Below are positions 1 to 6,556 of a stretch of DNA of 7,698 bases, one piece after another. How positions within the stretch are numbered: the stretch's first letter is position 1; every line of letters starts with the position of its first letter. The translations under genes and the position numbers were made by a program. The stretch lies in the NCBI GenBank assembly GCA_016206745.1, contig JACQQW010000228.1:1-7698 (forward strand). The letters run 5' to 3'. The stretch is from Candidatus Omnitrophota bacterium (lineage in GTDB: Bacteria > Omnitrophota > Gorgyraeia > Zapsychrales > Fredricksoniimonadaceae). The notes beneath the pieces were generated by a model, which was given only the letters and a program-made list of their open reading frames with translations, made no database searches and was not told where the DNA came from.

Positions 1-1143
1 GCCCCAAGCGGCGCGAATTCATCGACCAATGACATTGAACGTCAGAGGTTTTTTACCGGGGGCGCGGAAGCAAGGGCCAAAAAGATCTATGAGGGATTTG
101 GTTCCGGGGAAAACACATTAACAACGGGGGCCCTCTATTATCACGTCACTTCCCCGAGGATCGATAAGCGCGGGACAACACCGGATGCTGTGGATGGAGC
201 GGTCCGTAAGGATGCCGATCGGCAGATGAATTATGTTTCTATTTTTGCTGAAAACTTTTTTAAATTCGGAAAGCTGTCCGTCATACCCGGCGTTCGTCTG
301 GAGAGCGTATGGCAGTCCGTTAAAGAAAATATTAACCTGGATAAAACAACTGTCCCGCTGGCCGATGATTCCAGCTTTGATTTTGTCCCCTTGTCCGGAT
401 TGGGCGTTGCTTATGAATTGCCCGCGGGCATGGAAGCGTATGGAAACATCTCGCAGAGTTACCGGCCCCGAATATACACCCAGGCGGTCCCAACCGGGAG
501 CGGACAGGTCGTAAATGATGATCTCGAGGAGGGTAAATCGTGGCAGGCGGACATTGGAGTCAGGAAAACGCCCGTTGATTATTTTTCCTGGGATGCCGGC
601 TTTTTTTATATGGTGTTTAATGATCAGATCGGCACGTCCGGATCGACGGTTGAAAATGTTGGGGACGCGCGCCATCACGGGATTGAGCTGGCCGGCGAGC
701 TGGATGCCATCGGATGGCTTGACAGCTTGGGCCAAACCGGTCATGGGAAGGAAACAGGGTCCGTTAATTTGTTCGCCAATATAATGGCATTGAATGCCGG
801 GTTCACCAAAGGCCCGAACAAAGGTAAAACGCCTCAGTATGCCCCGGACTTTATTTTTAAGACCGGGATTGAATACGACCGTCACGGCCGGGCGAAAATA
901 CGGCTGGCTGGAACGTTCGTCGATGACCATTTCGCGAATGATACCAACACCGCCCAATTCATAGTGCCTTCCTATAAGGTATGGGACTTGACCGGGGAAG
1001 CCAAAGTGTATAAGGACATGGTGAGCCTTTTTGGGGGGATTAACAATATTTTTGACGAACAATATTTTGCCCGGGTAAGAAGTGATGGCATTGATCCTGC
1101 CGCGGGAAGAAATTATTACGCGGGTGTCAAAATGGCTTGGTAA
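1..1143 (+). CDS. TonB-dependent outer-membrane receptor, FecA-like, C-terminal part (5' truncated)
   Basis: This is the last 380 residues of a TonB-dependent receptor, an outer-membrane beta-barrel that imports a ferric chelate or similar ligand using energy from TonB. Frame 1 is open from the first base, so the gene starts before the window; a GTG at 190 is internal, not a start. The visible protein shows alternating aromatic beta-strands, for example YVSIFAENFFKFGKLSVIPG (near residues 79-98) and a GNISQSYRPRIYTQ strand. Near the end are NIFDEQYFARV and GIDPAAGRNYYAG, typical of the last strands of FecA-type siderophore or dicitrate receptors. The chain ends in an aromatic residue (Trp), as expected of the C-terminal signal for outer-membrane insertion. 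The plug domain and TonB box are outside the window, so the ligand cannot be named. It lies 15 bases upstream of exbB. Confidence 0.9.
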   Translation, partial: APSGANSSTNDIERQRFFTGGAEARAKKIYEGFGSGENTLTTGALYYHVTSPRIDKRGTTPDAVDGAVRKDADRQMNYVSIFAENFFKFGKLSVIPGVRLESVWQSVKENINLDKTTVPLADDSSFDFVPLSGLGVAYELPAGMEAYGNISQSYRPRIYTQAVPTGSGQVVNDDLEEGKSWQADIGVRKTPVDYFSWDAGFFYMVFNDQIGTSGSTVENVGDARHHGIELAGELDAIGWLDSLGQTGHGKETGSVNLFANIMALNAGFTKGPNKGKTPQYAPDFIFKTGIEYDRHGRAKIRLAGTFVDDHFANDTNTAQFIVPSYKVWDLTGEAKVYKDMVSLFGGINNIFDEQYFARVRSDGIDPAAGRNYYAGVKMAW

Positions 1144-1147
1144 AACC

Positions 1148-1153
1148 GGAGGG
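1148..1153 (+). promoter_or_regulatory. Strong ribosome binding site of exbB
   Basis: GGAGGG sits 5 bases before the ATG at 1159, inside the only gap of more than a few bases in the cluster. It is the best Shine-Dalgarno match here. It fixes the exbB start and suggests that translation is freshly loaded for the exbB-exbD-tonB block. Confidence 0.8.
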
Positions 1154-1158
1154 CAGCT

Positions 1159-1767
1159 ATGTTCGAATTTTTTCAAAAAGGCGGGCCGGTCATGTGGCCG
1201 TTGCTTTTTACTTCTTTGGCGGCCTTGACCGTGGTCATTGAGCGCATCATTTTTATCGTCAGGGAACGCCGCAACCGCCGGCCGGACGTGGTTGAAAAAA
1301 TCCTCGCCTATGTGGAGCGCGGGGACGTGGACAATGCGGTCAAGAGCGGGCAGCAGACCCAGGACTTCGTCGCCAAGGCGCTGGTGTACGGCCTCACCCA
1401 TCGCCAGCAATCTTTTTCCAATGCGTTGCTGCTGGCGGCAAACCAGGAACTCAAGCGGTTCAGCCAGGGGCTTTCCACATTGGATACGATCATTACTTTG
1501 GCCCCTCTTTTGGGGTTGTTGGGGACGGTCACCGGGATGATCCATGCCTTTGGCCTGTTGGGCAATAAGGAATTGGAAACTCCGACGGTCATCACCGGCG
1601 GGGTTTCTGAAGCGCTGATCGCCACCGCCTTCGGTCTTTTTATCGCGATTGTGGCGCTCATCCCTTTTAATTATCTCAACGGCAGGCTGGAAGATGCCCG
1701 GCAGGAAATAGAAGATGCAGCCACGTACCTTGAACTGTTGATCGTTAAGCTGACGAATAAAATATGA
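1159..1767 (+). CDS. exbB: ExbB/TolQ-family proton channel subunit
   Basis: This 202-residue inner-membrane protein is the pentameric scaffold of the motor that uses the proton gradient to energise TonB. Three membrane segments are visible: about residues 11-34, 109-134 and 147-172. A cytoplasmic stretch of about 70 residues lies between the first two. Segment 2 carries the conserved APLLGLLGTVTGMI (115-128) and segment 3 carries GGVSEALIATAFGL (147-160), both hallmarks of the MotA/TolQ/ExbB family. The length is normal for the short ExbB form. The ATG at 1159 follows a strong GGAGGG site. The gene overlaps exbD by 4 bases (ATGA). Its position beside a receptor and a TonB gene favours ExbB over TolQ. 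Confidence 0.95.
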   Translation: MFEFFQKGGPVMWPLLFTSLAALTVVIERIIFIVRERRNRRPDVVEKILAYVERGDVDNAVKSGQQTQDFVAKALVYGLTHRQQSFSNALLLAANQELKRFSQGLSTLDTIITLAPLLGLLGTVTGMIHAFGLLGNKELETPTVITGGVSEALIATAFGLFIAIVALIPFNYLNGRLEDARQEIEDAATYLELLIVKLTNKI

Positions 1768-2180
1768 GAGTGCCTTTACCGGCAGCCAAGCGCCGCGTGC
1801 GCATAGAGATCATCCCTTTGATCGACATTGTTTTTTTTCTTTTGGCGACCTTTGTCATGGTGTCTTTATCCATGGTCAAGAACCAGGGGATTTCCGTTAA
1901 TTTGCCGACGGCCTCAACGGGCAGTCCGCAGGAGGCCGGGGAAATCATCGCCATCACCGTCAATGAACAAGGGGACATTTATTTGGACAAGGACCTGGTT
2001 TCTTTTGAACAAATGTCGGCGCGGTTAAAAGGATTAAAGATCTCTGATCCAGATTTGAAGGTTTTGATCAACGGGGATGCAAAAGCACATTTCGGCAAGG
2101 CCATCGGTATTTTGGATGAAGTCAGGCGCCTGGGGATCGGTAAAGTGTCCATCCGGACCAAAGGCGAAGCCGCGCGATGA
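1764..2180 (+). CDS. exbD: ExbD/TolR-family biopolymer transport protein
   Basis: This 138-residue protein is the second motor subunit. It has a short basic cytoplasmic N-terminus, one membrane helix at about residues 16-36, and a periplasmic domain that works with TonB. The helix contains the expected single acidic residue, Asp21 in IIPLIDIVFFLL, corresponding to the proton-carrying Asp of E. coli ExbD. The periplasmic part includes ITVNEQGDIYLDKDLV and LKVLINGDAKAHFGKAIGIL, a normal ExbD fold pattern. The start ATG overlaps the exbB stop as ATGA, with no strong ribosome binding site, so translation probably depends on ribosomes finishing exbB. Its own stop overlaps the first tonB ATG in the same way. 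TolR is the alternative name, but the neighbouring genes favour ExbD. Confidence 0.94.
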   Translation: MRVPLPAAKRRVRIEIIPLIDIVFFLLATFVMVSLSMVKNQGISVNLPTASTGSPQEAGEIIAITVNEQGDIYLDKDLVSFEQMSARLKGLKISDPDLKVLINGDAKAHFGKAIGILDEVRRLGIGKVSIRTKGEAAR

Positions 2181-2854
2181 CACAGGGGTTGATCATGGAC
2201 AGAGTCTCCGAACGCATCACTTTGAAAGACACGACCTGCCCGCTGATCCGCCTGGATGCGGCCAGGCGGCGCGATAAGTCGGTGAGTTTTTCCATATCGG
2301 TGGCGCTGCACCTCATCATTTTTGTGGCCGCGGGCATGACTTTTATTAAACCGCCGCAATTCGGGGTGGACCAGGGCTCCGGCAGCATCGAGGTCAATCT
2401 TGTCGCGGCGCCGGTCGAAGTTGTGCCGCAAGCACCGGTGGAAACACCGGTGGAAACAAAATCGGAATTTGTGGAACAACAAACGGCCAGGCCGGCGGCC
2501 AGGGAAGAGGCCAAGGCATCCGCTGACGGCAAAGATCAAAGCACCGTCCAATCCACGGGAGGGGCCATTACAGAAGCACAACCGGATTATTTAAAAAATC
2601 CGGCGCCGGTTTATCCGGATACGGCCCTCCGGAGCGGGCAGCAGGGAATGGTCCTGGTGAAGGTCTTGATTGATAAAAACGGCCGGCCGGTTACAGTTGA
2701 AATCGAACAAAGCTCGGGTCATAAACTGCTCGATGACGCCGCTGTTAAAGCCGTTAAAACCTGGCAGTTCCATCCGGCCCGCCTGGGGGGCATGCCGGTT
2801 GAATCTTCGGTCGGAGTACCGGTCAAGTTTGATTTAGAGAAAGCAAAAATTTGA
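2177..2854 (+). CDS. tonB: TonB energy-transducing protein
   Basis: This 225-residue protein spans the periplasm and passes energy from ExbB-ExbD to the outer-membrane receptor. The cytoplasmic N-terminus is about 34 residues long. One membrane helix follows (about 36-57) and contains Ser41 and His45 in the S-x-x-x-H spacing seen in E. coli TonB (Ser16, His20). The linker (60-137) is only moderately proline-rich and includes a PVETPVET repeat. The C-terminal TonB domain (about 138-222) has NPAPVYP (141-147), GMVLVKVLIDKNGRPVTVEI and TWQFHPAR (195-202), the classic signature. The first ATG overlaps the exbD stop as ATGA. A second ATG at 2195 has AGGGG 6 bases upstream and would give 219 residues, so the exact start is uncertain. 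Confidence 0.94.
   Translation: MTQGLIMDRVSERITLKDTTCPLIRLDAARRRDKSVSFSISVALHLIIFVAAGMTFIKPPQFGVDQGSGSIEVNLVAAPVEVVPQAPVETPVETKSEFVEQQTARPAAREEAKASADGKDQSTVQSTGGAITEAQPDYLKNPAPVYPDTALRSGQQGMVLVKVLIDKNGRPVTVEIEQSSGHKLLDDAAVKAVKTWQFHPARLGGMPVESSVGVPVKFDLEKAKI
2433..2458 (+). repeat. 12-bp perfect tandem duplication in the tonB linker
   Basis: The unit caccggtggaaa occurs twice back to back (2433-2444 and 2445-2456) and is followed by two further matching bases. It encodes the PVETPVET stretch of the TonB linker and keeps the reading frame. It looks like a recent slippage duplication in a length-tolerant linker. Confidence 0.85.
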
Positions 2855-2855
2855 T

Positions 2856-2975
2856 ATGCAAACAGCCATTGTCATGGTCATCATTGGATTAAGCGTTTAT
2901 TATGTGGTCCGGTGTTTTATAAAATCATTTCAAGACAAGAAGACCGGGCATTGCTCCGGCTGCCGCAAGGAATAA
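2856..2975 (+). CDS. Small FeoB-associated Cys-containing membrane protein
   Basis: This 39-residue gene lies between tonB and the first feoA. Its ATG is one base after the tonB stop, and its stop is two bases before the next ATG. Residues 4-18 (AIVMVIIGLSVYYVV) form one membrane helix. Basic and polar residues follow (RCFIKSFQDKKTG), then a short tail with HCSGCRKE, a CxxC pair. This layout of N-terminal helix, short basic stretch and cysteine tail, next to feoA and feoB, matches the small FeoB-associated Cys-rich membrane protein family. Members usually have more tail cysteines than seen here. The role of such proteins is poorly defined; metal handling at the FeoB pore or complex assembly is inferred. 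No strong ribosome binding site is present, so coupling to tonB translation is likely. Confidence 0.75.
   Translation: MQTAIVMVIIGLSVYYVVRCFIKSFQDKKTGHCSGCRKE
2967..2971 (+). promoter_or_regulatory. Ribosome binding site deciding the start of the Cys-rich FeoA
   Basis: AAGGA lies 6 bases before the ATG at 2978 and inside the end of the preceding small gene. It supports that start over the upstream ATG at 2912, which would add 22 residues overlapping the small membrane protein. Confidence 0.65.
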
Positions 2976-2977
2976 TC

Positions 2978-3286
2978 ATGTTATCCATTTGGAGAAAATT
3001 GTTCCCGTTTAAACAATTCCCGTGCGTTTGCAACGCCAAAGCAAAGAGCCTGTGCGAGGCGGGTACCGGCAGGCGTTTGCGGGTGGAATGCCTGTGCGGG
3101 GAGGAACATATATGCCACCGCCTGCGGGAAATGGGTTTTTGTGAGTCTTCCGTGGTGGAAAAAATCGCCGACAGCGGCTCTTTGATCTGCAAAGTCTGCG
3201 ATGCCAAAGTGGCGCTGGGCAAAGACCTCGCCCAACAAATCATTGTTAAGGACATTTGTCCGTGCCAGGGGCATGGCCATGTCTAA
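2978..3286 (+). CDS. Cysteine-rich FeoA-like protein
   Basis: This 102-residue protein has a FeoA-type SH3-like domain at about residues 31-92, with ICHRLREMGFCESSVVEKIA aligning to the FeoA core 'RL-EMG' segment. FeoA is a small cytoplasmic partner of the ferrous-iron transporter FeoB. This copy is unusual. It has 11 cysteines (16, 18, 26, 38, 40, 46, 55, 71, 74, 94, 96) and a CPCQGHGHV tail, and it lacks the PLGDP-x-E-x-x-VRGY segment of normal FeoA. Some cysteines are paired (CxC at 16-18, 38-40 and 94-96; CxxC at 71-74), which suggests metal or Fe-S binding, or redox or iron sensing. That function is inferred. The start at 2978 was chosen for its AAGGA site and for fitting after the preceding stop. 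The 3' end overlaps the next gene by 8 bases. Confidence 0.8.
   Translation: MLSIWRKLFPFKQFPCVCNAKAKSLCEAGTGRRLRVECLCGEEHICHRLREMGFCESSVVEKIADSGSLICKVCDAKVALGKDLAQQIIVKDICPCQGHGHV
3267..3271 (+). promoter_or_regulatory. Ribosome binding site deciding the start of the canonical feoA
   Basis: AGGGG lies 7 bases before the ATG at 3279, but only 1 base before the alternative ATG at 3273. The spacing therefore favours 3279. The site lies inside the end of the Cys-rich FeoA-like gene. Confidence 0.6.
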
Positions 3287-3521
3287 ATCCAAGCGCCAAA
3301 CCGTCTTATTAAGCCAAATGCCCGTCGGACAACAGGGCATTGTCCAGGATTTCGTTTTTGATGACTGCGAACGCCTGGAAGAAATGGGCATGACCCCGGG
3401 GGAAACCGTGGAGGTGGTCCGCTATGCCCCTTTGGGCGACCCTATTGAAATCAAGGTCCGCGGGTATTTCCTGTCCTTACGCAAACAGGAAGCCGACCGC
3501 ATCAAGGTAAAAATATTGTGA
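3279..3521 (+). CDS. feoA: Ferrous iron transport protein A
   Basis: This 80-residue protein is a standard FeoA: a small cytoplasmic SH3-like protein thought to bind FeoB and modulate ferrous-iron uptake. The order is typical: LLSQMPVGQQGIVQDF (10-25), then CERLEEMGMTPGETVEVV (30-47), then APLGDPIEIKVRGYFLSLRK (50-69), the strongest FeoA signature. A longer in-frame start at 3201 would place 26 extra residues entirely inside the preceding gene and does not resemble FeoA. The start at 3279 has a well-spaced AGGGG and gives the family's usual length of 75-85 residues. The gene overlaps the Cys-rich FeoA-like gene by 8 bases upstream and feoB by 4 bases (GTGA) downstream. It has only one cysteine (30), in strong contrast to its neighbour. 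Confidence 0.93.
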   Translation: MSKSKRQTVLLSQMPVGQQGIVQDFVFDDCERLEEMGMTPGETVEVVRYAPLGDPIEIKVRGYFLSLRKQEADRIKVKIL

Positions 3522-5584
3522 CCGTCTCCATCCGCACAATTTGCCTGGCAGGCAACCCTAATTCCGGTAAAACCACCCTGTTTAATGCCTTCACCAAATT
3601 ACGCCAGAAGGTGGGCAATTACCCCGGCGTGACGGTCGAGAAGAAAACCGGGGCATTGGCCCTGGCCGAAGACCGGGTGGTCAATGTCATTGATTTGCCC
3701 GGAACATACAGTTTATCCGTGCGTTCCCCCGACGAACAAATAGCCCGCGACGTGCTGTTGGGCCGCGCCCCGGACACGCCCAAACCGGACATGGTGGTGT
3801 GCGTGGTCGATGCCGGTAATTTGGAGAGGAATTTATACTTAGTCACCCAAATCCAGGATTTGGGCCTGCCCATGATCCTGGCTTTAAACATGATGGATGA
3901 GGTCGAGCGCCAGGGCCGGCGCATTGACGTGGACAAATTGTCCCGGCATTTAGGCATCCCGGTTGTGCCCACCGTCGCCCATCAGAATAAAGGGATAGAA
4001 GAATTAAAAAGTTTGATCGCCTCCGGCGTAAAGGCGGAGTACCGCCGGATTTGGCGCATGGCCCCGGATTTGGAAGAAGAGGCGGAACATTTAAAGAATG
4101 TATTGGTCCGCCAGGAAGGCCTGGAGGGCAATGAAGCATTTGTGGAAGCGGTGAATTTATTGTCCCAGGCAAAAATGAATGAGGGCAGGACCTATAAAAA
4201 GGAAACTGTTTCGCAAATCAATGCCATTCAAAATCGTCTGCACAAAATGGGCTTAAGGGCCAGGACCGCGGTCATCGAAGCCCGGTATGACTGGATCAAA
4301 TCCATCCTTAAAGATTGCGTGAAGGACAAGAATAAAAAAGGCCTGGGACTTACCGAACGCCTGGATGCGGTATTGACCCATAAATTGTTCGGATGGGTGT
4401 TCTTCCTGGGGATCATGGCATTGATGTTTTATATGATTTTTACGGTGGCCACAATCCCCATGGACTTGATCAACCAGGCCTTTGACACCTTGGGGAAATG
4501 GGTGGTTTCTGCGCTTCCACCGGGCGATGTGCGGGATTTGATCGTCAACGGGATCATTGCCGGGGTGGGCGGGGTGGTGGTATTTTTGCCGCAAATCTTG
4601 ATTTTGTTTTTTTTTATCAGTTTATTGCAGGACACCGGCTACATGGCGCGGGCCGCCTTTATCATGGACCGGGTGATGAGCAAGGTGGGTTTGCACGGGA
4701 AATCATTTATTCCTTTACTGAGTTCATTTGCCTGCGCCATTCCCGGGATCATGTCCGCCCGGACCATCGAAAGCCCCAAAGACCGGCTGGTCACCATTTT
4801 AGTGGCGCCTTTGATGAGCTGCTCCGCCCGTTTGCCGGTCTATGCGATCATGATCGCGGTGCTGATGCCATTGGCCGGCGGATGGCAAAAGGCCGGGATC
4901 ATGCTGATGATGTATATACTGGGTATTGCCGGGGCCTGCGGCATGGCCTGGTTTTTTAAGCTGACCTTATTGCGCTCTCAAAAGCCGATTTTCATTATGG
5001 AACTGCCGCCGTACCGTTTGCCGTCTTGGAAGACGGTTGCCATGCACATGTGGGAACGCGTCCGGCTTTTTTTAAAACGGGCGGGCACGGTCATTTTGGC
5101 CTTGTCCATTATCCTGTGGGCATTGATGACGTACCCTAAGCACCCCGGCGTGGAACAAGGCCAGGCGTTAAAATTAAGTTATGCCGGCCAGGCGGGCACC
5201 TTCATTGAGCCGGCCATTAAACCGTTGGGATATGACTGGCGGGTCGGTATCGGTTTGATCGGGTCCTTTGCCGCCCGGGAAGTGTTTGTCTCCACCATGA
5301 GCATTGTTTTTAGTCTGGGCGATGAAGCCAAAGAAGAAACTTTGCGCGAGGCCTTTGCCAGGGCCGCCTGGCCCGACGGCCGCCCGCTTTTTACGCCCTT
5401 GATGTGTTTGAGCCTGATGGTATTTTACGTCTTCGCCCTGCAGTGCCTGAGCACCGTCGTGGTGGTTTACCGCGAAACCAATTCCTGGCGCTGGCCGTTG
5501 TTCCAGTTTATCTACATGCTGATTCTGGCTTATCTGGCGTCTTTGATTGTCTATCAAGGCGGGAAGCTGTTGGGGTTTCAGTGA
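3518..5584 (+). CDS. feoB: Ferrous iron transporter FeoB, G-protein-coupled membrane permease
   Basis: This complete 688-residue FeoB carries Fe2+ across the inner membrane. The N-terminal GTPase domain shows G1 GNPNSGKTT (12-20), switch I GVTVEKKTG (37-45), G3 DLPG (59-62) and G4 NMMD (124-127); a less distinct G5 region lies near 152-155. A helical linker (about 165-285) follows. The membrane part starts near 290 and carries the two Gate regions: one spans FLPQILILFFFISLLQDTGY (356-375) to SFACAIPGIM (403-412), then SCSARLPVY (434-442); the second is near FAAREVFVSTMSIVFSLGD (584-602) and FALQCLSTVVVVYRE. Cys406 lies in the conserved C-A-x-P-G motif and Cys435 in the SCSARLPVY segment. The start is GTG, overlapping the feoA stop as GTGA, with AAGG 10 bases upstream. 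No frameshift or missing motif was seen. Confidence 0.97.
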   Translation: MTVSIRTICLAGNPNSGKTTLFNAFTKLRQKVGNYPGVTVEKKTGALALAEDRVVNVIDLPGTYSLSVRSPDEQIARDVLLGRAPDTPKPDMVVCVVDAGNLERNLYLVTQIQDLGLPMILALNMMDEVERQGRRIDVDKLSRHLGIPVVPTVAHQNKGIEELKSLIASGVKAEYRRIWRMAPDLEEEAEHLKNVLVRQEGLEGNEAFVEAVNLLSQAKMNEGRTYKKETVSQINAIQNRLHKMGLRARTAVIEARYDWIKSILKDCVKDKNKKGLGLTERLDAVLTHKLFGWVFFLGIMALMFYMIFTVATIPMDLINQAFDTLGKWVVSALPPGDVRDLIVNGIIAGVGGVVVFLPQILILFFFISLLQDTGYMARAAFIMDRVMSKVGLHGKSFIPLLSSFACAIPGIMSARTIESPKDRLVTILVAPLMSCSARLPVYAIMIAVLMPLAGGWQKAGIMLMMYILGIAGACGMAWFFKLTLLRSQKPIFIMELPPYRLPSWKTVAMHMWERVRLFLKRAGTVILALSIILWALMTYPKHPGVEQGQALKLSYAGQAGTFIEPAIKPLGYDWRVGIGLIGSFAAREVFVSTMSIVFSLGDEAKEETLREAFARAAWPDGRPLFTPLMCLSLMVFYVFALQCLSTVVVVYRETNSWRWPLFQFIYMLILAYLASLIVYQGGKLLGFQ

Positions 5585-6555
5585 TCCCATTTCATTTATT
5601 CCGCCGCTTTTTGATTTCACTTGCGCTTTTGATGGTCATGAGCTTCTTTACGTTTTGGCTCATGCACGCGACCCCGGGCAATTTTTTTGACAGCCTCAAA
5701 TTAAACCCGCAGATTTCCGCCGCGACCATTGCCTCGTACGAACAGATGTACCATCTGAAAGATCCGTTCATCGTTCAATACGGGCATTGGCTTTTGAATG
5801 TGTGCAGGGGGGAGTTTGGGTATTCGTTTTATTATAATGTGCCCGCCGCCCATATTATCGTTTCCCGCCTGTGGAACACTTTTTTGTTGTCGCTGGCGAG
5901 TTTATTGCTGACCTGGGGGCTGGCCATCCCTTTGGGCGTTTGGGCCGCCCTGCGCCATGGCCGTTTGGCCGACCGCGTCATGAACGTTTTGTCTTTTGCG
6001 GCTTTTTCCGTCCCGTCTTTTTTCCTGGCCATACTTTTATTATACACGGTCAGGCAATGGGGGATATTGCCCTTAGGCGGCATGCACAGCGCCGGGTATG
6101 ATGATTTGTCCTGGTTTGGGAAAGTAATCGATGTGGCGCGCCATTTAGTCATCCCGGCAGTGGTTTTGTCCCTGGCTTCCATTGCCGGCCTGCAGCGGCT
6201 GATGCGCGGCAATATGCTGGCCCAATTGCGCCAGCAATACATTGTGGCCGCCCGCGCCAAAGGCCTGACCGAGGGGCGGATCATTTACCGCCATGCCCTG
6301 CGCAATGCGTTTAATCCCATGGTGACTTTACTGGGTTATGAATTTGCCTCACTCTTAAGCGGTGCGGCGCTGGTGGAAATTGTGTGTTCCTGGCCAGGCC
6401 TGGGGGCATTGATGTTGACGGCCGTGCGTTCCAAGGACGTGTATGTGGTCATGGCCGGCATGCTGATGGGCGGTGTATTGCTGTTGTTGGGGAATTTGCT
6501 GGCGGATTTTTTATTGTTGCGCGTCGATCCAAGAATTAAGGGGACACGCACCTGA
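5581..6555 (+). CDS. Peptide/nickel-type ABC transporter permease (DppB/OppB/YejB family)
   Basis: This 324-residue inner-membrane permease is one half of the channel of an Opp/Dpp-type ABC importer. The N-terminus has a membrane helix (about 8-29), then ATPGNFFDSL and a periplasmic stretch with QMYHLKDPFIVQYGHWLLNV, as in DppB proteins. Five further helices follow. The cytoplasmic coupling loop is AARAKGLTEGRIIYRHALRN (223-242), the EAA motif that contacts the ATPase, and the end is LLLRVDPRIKGT, matching the family's usual '-DPR-' end. The GTG start at 5581 overlaps the feoB stop as GTGA. The longer frame back to 5404 lies inside feoB and adds non-membrane sequence, so it was rejected. Substrate cannot be read from the permease; peptides, nickel or metallophores are all known for this family. 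Confidence 0.9.
   Translation: MIPFHLFRRFLISLALLMVMSFFTFWLMHATPGNFFDSLKLNPQISAATIASYEQMYHLKDPFIVQYGHWLLNVCRGEFGYSFYYNVPAAHIIVSRLWNTFLLSLASLLLTWGLAIPLGVWAALRHGRLADRVMNVLSFAAFSVPSFFLAILLLYTVRQWGILPLGGMHSAGYDDLSWFGKVIDVARHLVIPAVVLSLASIAGLQRLMRGNMLAQLRQQYIVAARAKGLTEGRIIYRHALRNAFNPMVTLLGYEFASLLSGAALVEIVCSWPGLGALMLTAVRSKDVYVVMAGMLMGGVLLLLGNLLADFLLLRVDPRIKGTRT
6538..6544 (+). promoter_or_regulatory. Possible ribosome binding site of the second permease
   Basis: AAGGGGA lies inside the end of the first permease gene, 12 bases before the ATG at 6557. The match is good but the spacing is long, so reinitiation by ribosomes ending at 6555 may matter more. Confidence 0.45.
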
Positions 6556-6556
6556 T

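Noticed and set aside
1144..1158. Possible promoter between the receptor gene and exbB
   Set aside because: The gap is only 15 bases and holds just a ribosome binding site. No -35/-10 pair could be supported in or immediately before it.
118..1545. Long minus-strand open frame of 475 codons across the receptor and exbB
   Set aside because: It is antisense to two clear genes, crosses their boundary, and its translation is rich in Arg, Gly, Pro and His with no recognisable domain. It is a codon-composition shadow.
1979..2581. Minus-strand open frame of 200 codons opposite exbD and tonB
   Set aside because: It is antisense to two well-supported genes and its translation has no coherent domain or membrane pattern.
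2912..2977. Extension of the Cys-rich FeoA-like gene to the ATG at 2912
   Set aside because: It would overlap most of the small membrane-protein gene. The ATG at 2978 has AAGGA 6 bases upstream and follows the preceding stop closely.
3201..3278. N-terminal extension of the canonical feoA
   Set aside because: It lies wholly inside the Cys-rich FeoA-like gene and is unlike FeoA. The ATG at 3279 has a better-spaced ribosome binding site and gives the usual length.
4498..4959. Plus-strand 153-codon open frame within feoB
   Set aside because: It is an alternative frame of the FeoB membrane domain. The feoB frame is intact and shows all expected motifs.
5404..5580. N-terminal extension of the first permease into feoB
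   Set aside because: The extra 59 residues lie inside the end of feoB and have no membrane or family similarity. The GTG at 5581 gives the expected DppB N-terminus.
6473..6556. Cys-rich N-terminal extension (MYCCCWGICWRIFYCC...) of the second permease
   Set aside because: It looks like a metal-binding peptide, but it is a frame-shifted reading of leucine codons (ctg ttg ttg) in the last helix of the first permease. The ATG at 6557, directly after that gene's stop, gives a normal OppC-like start.
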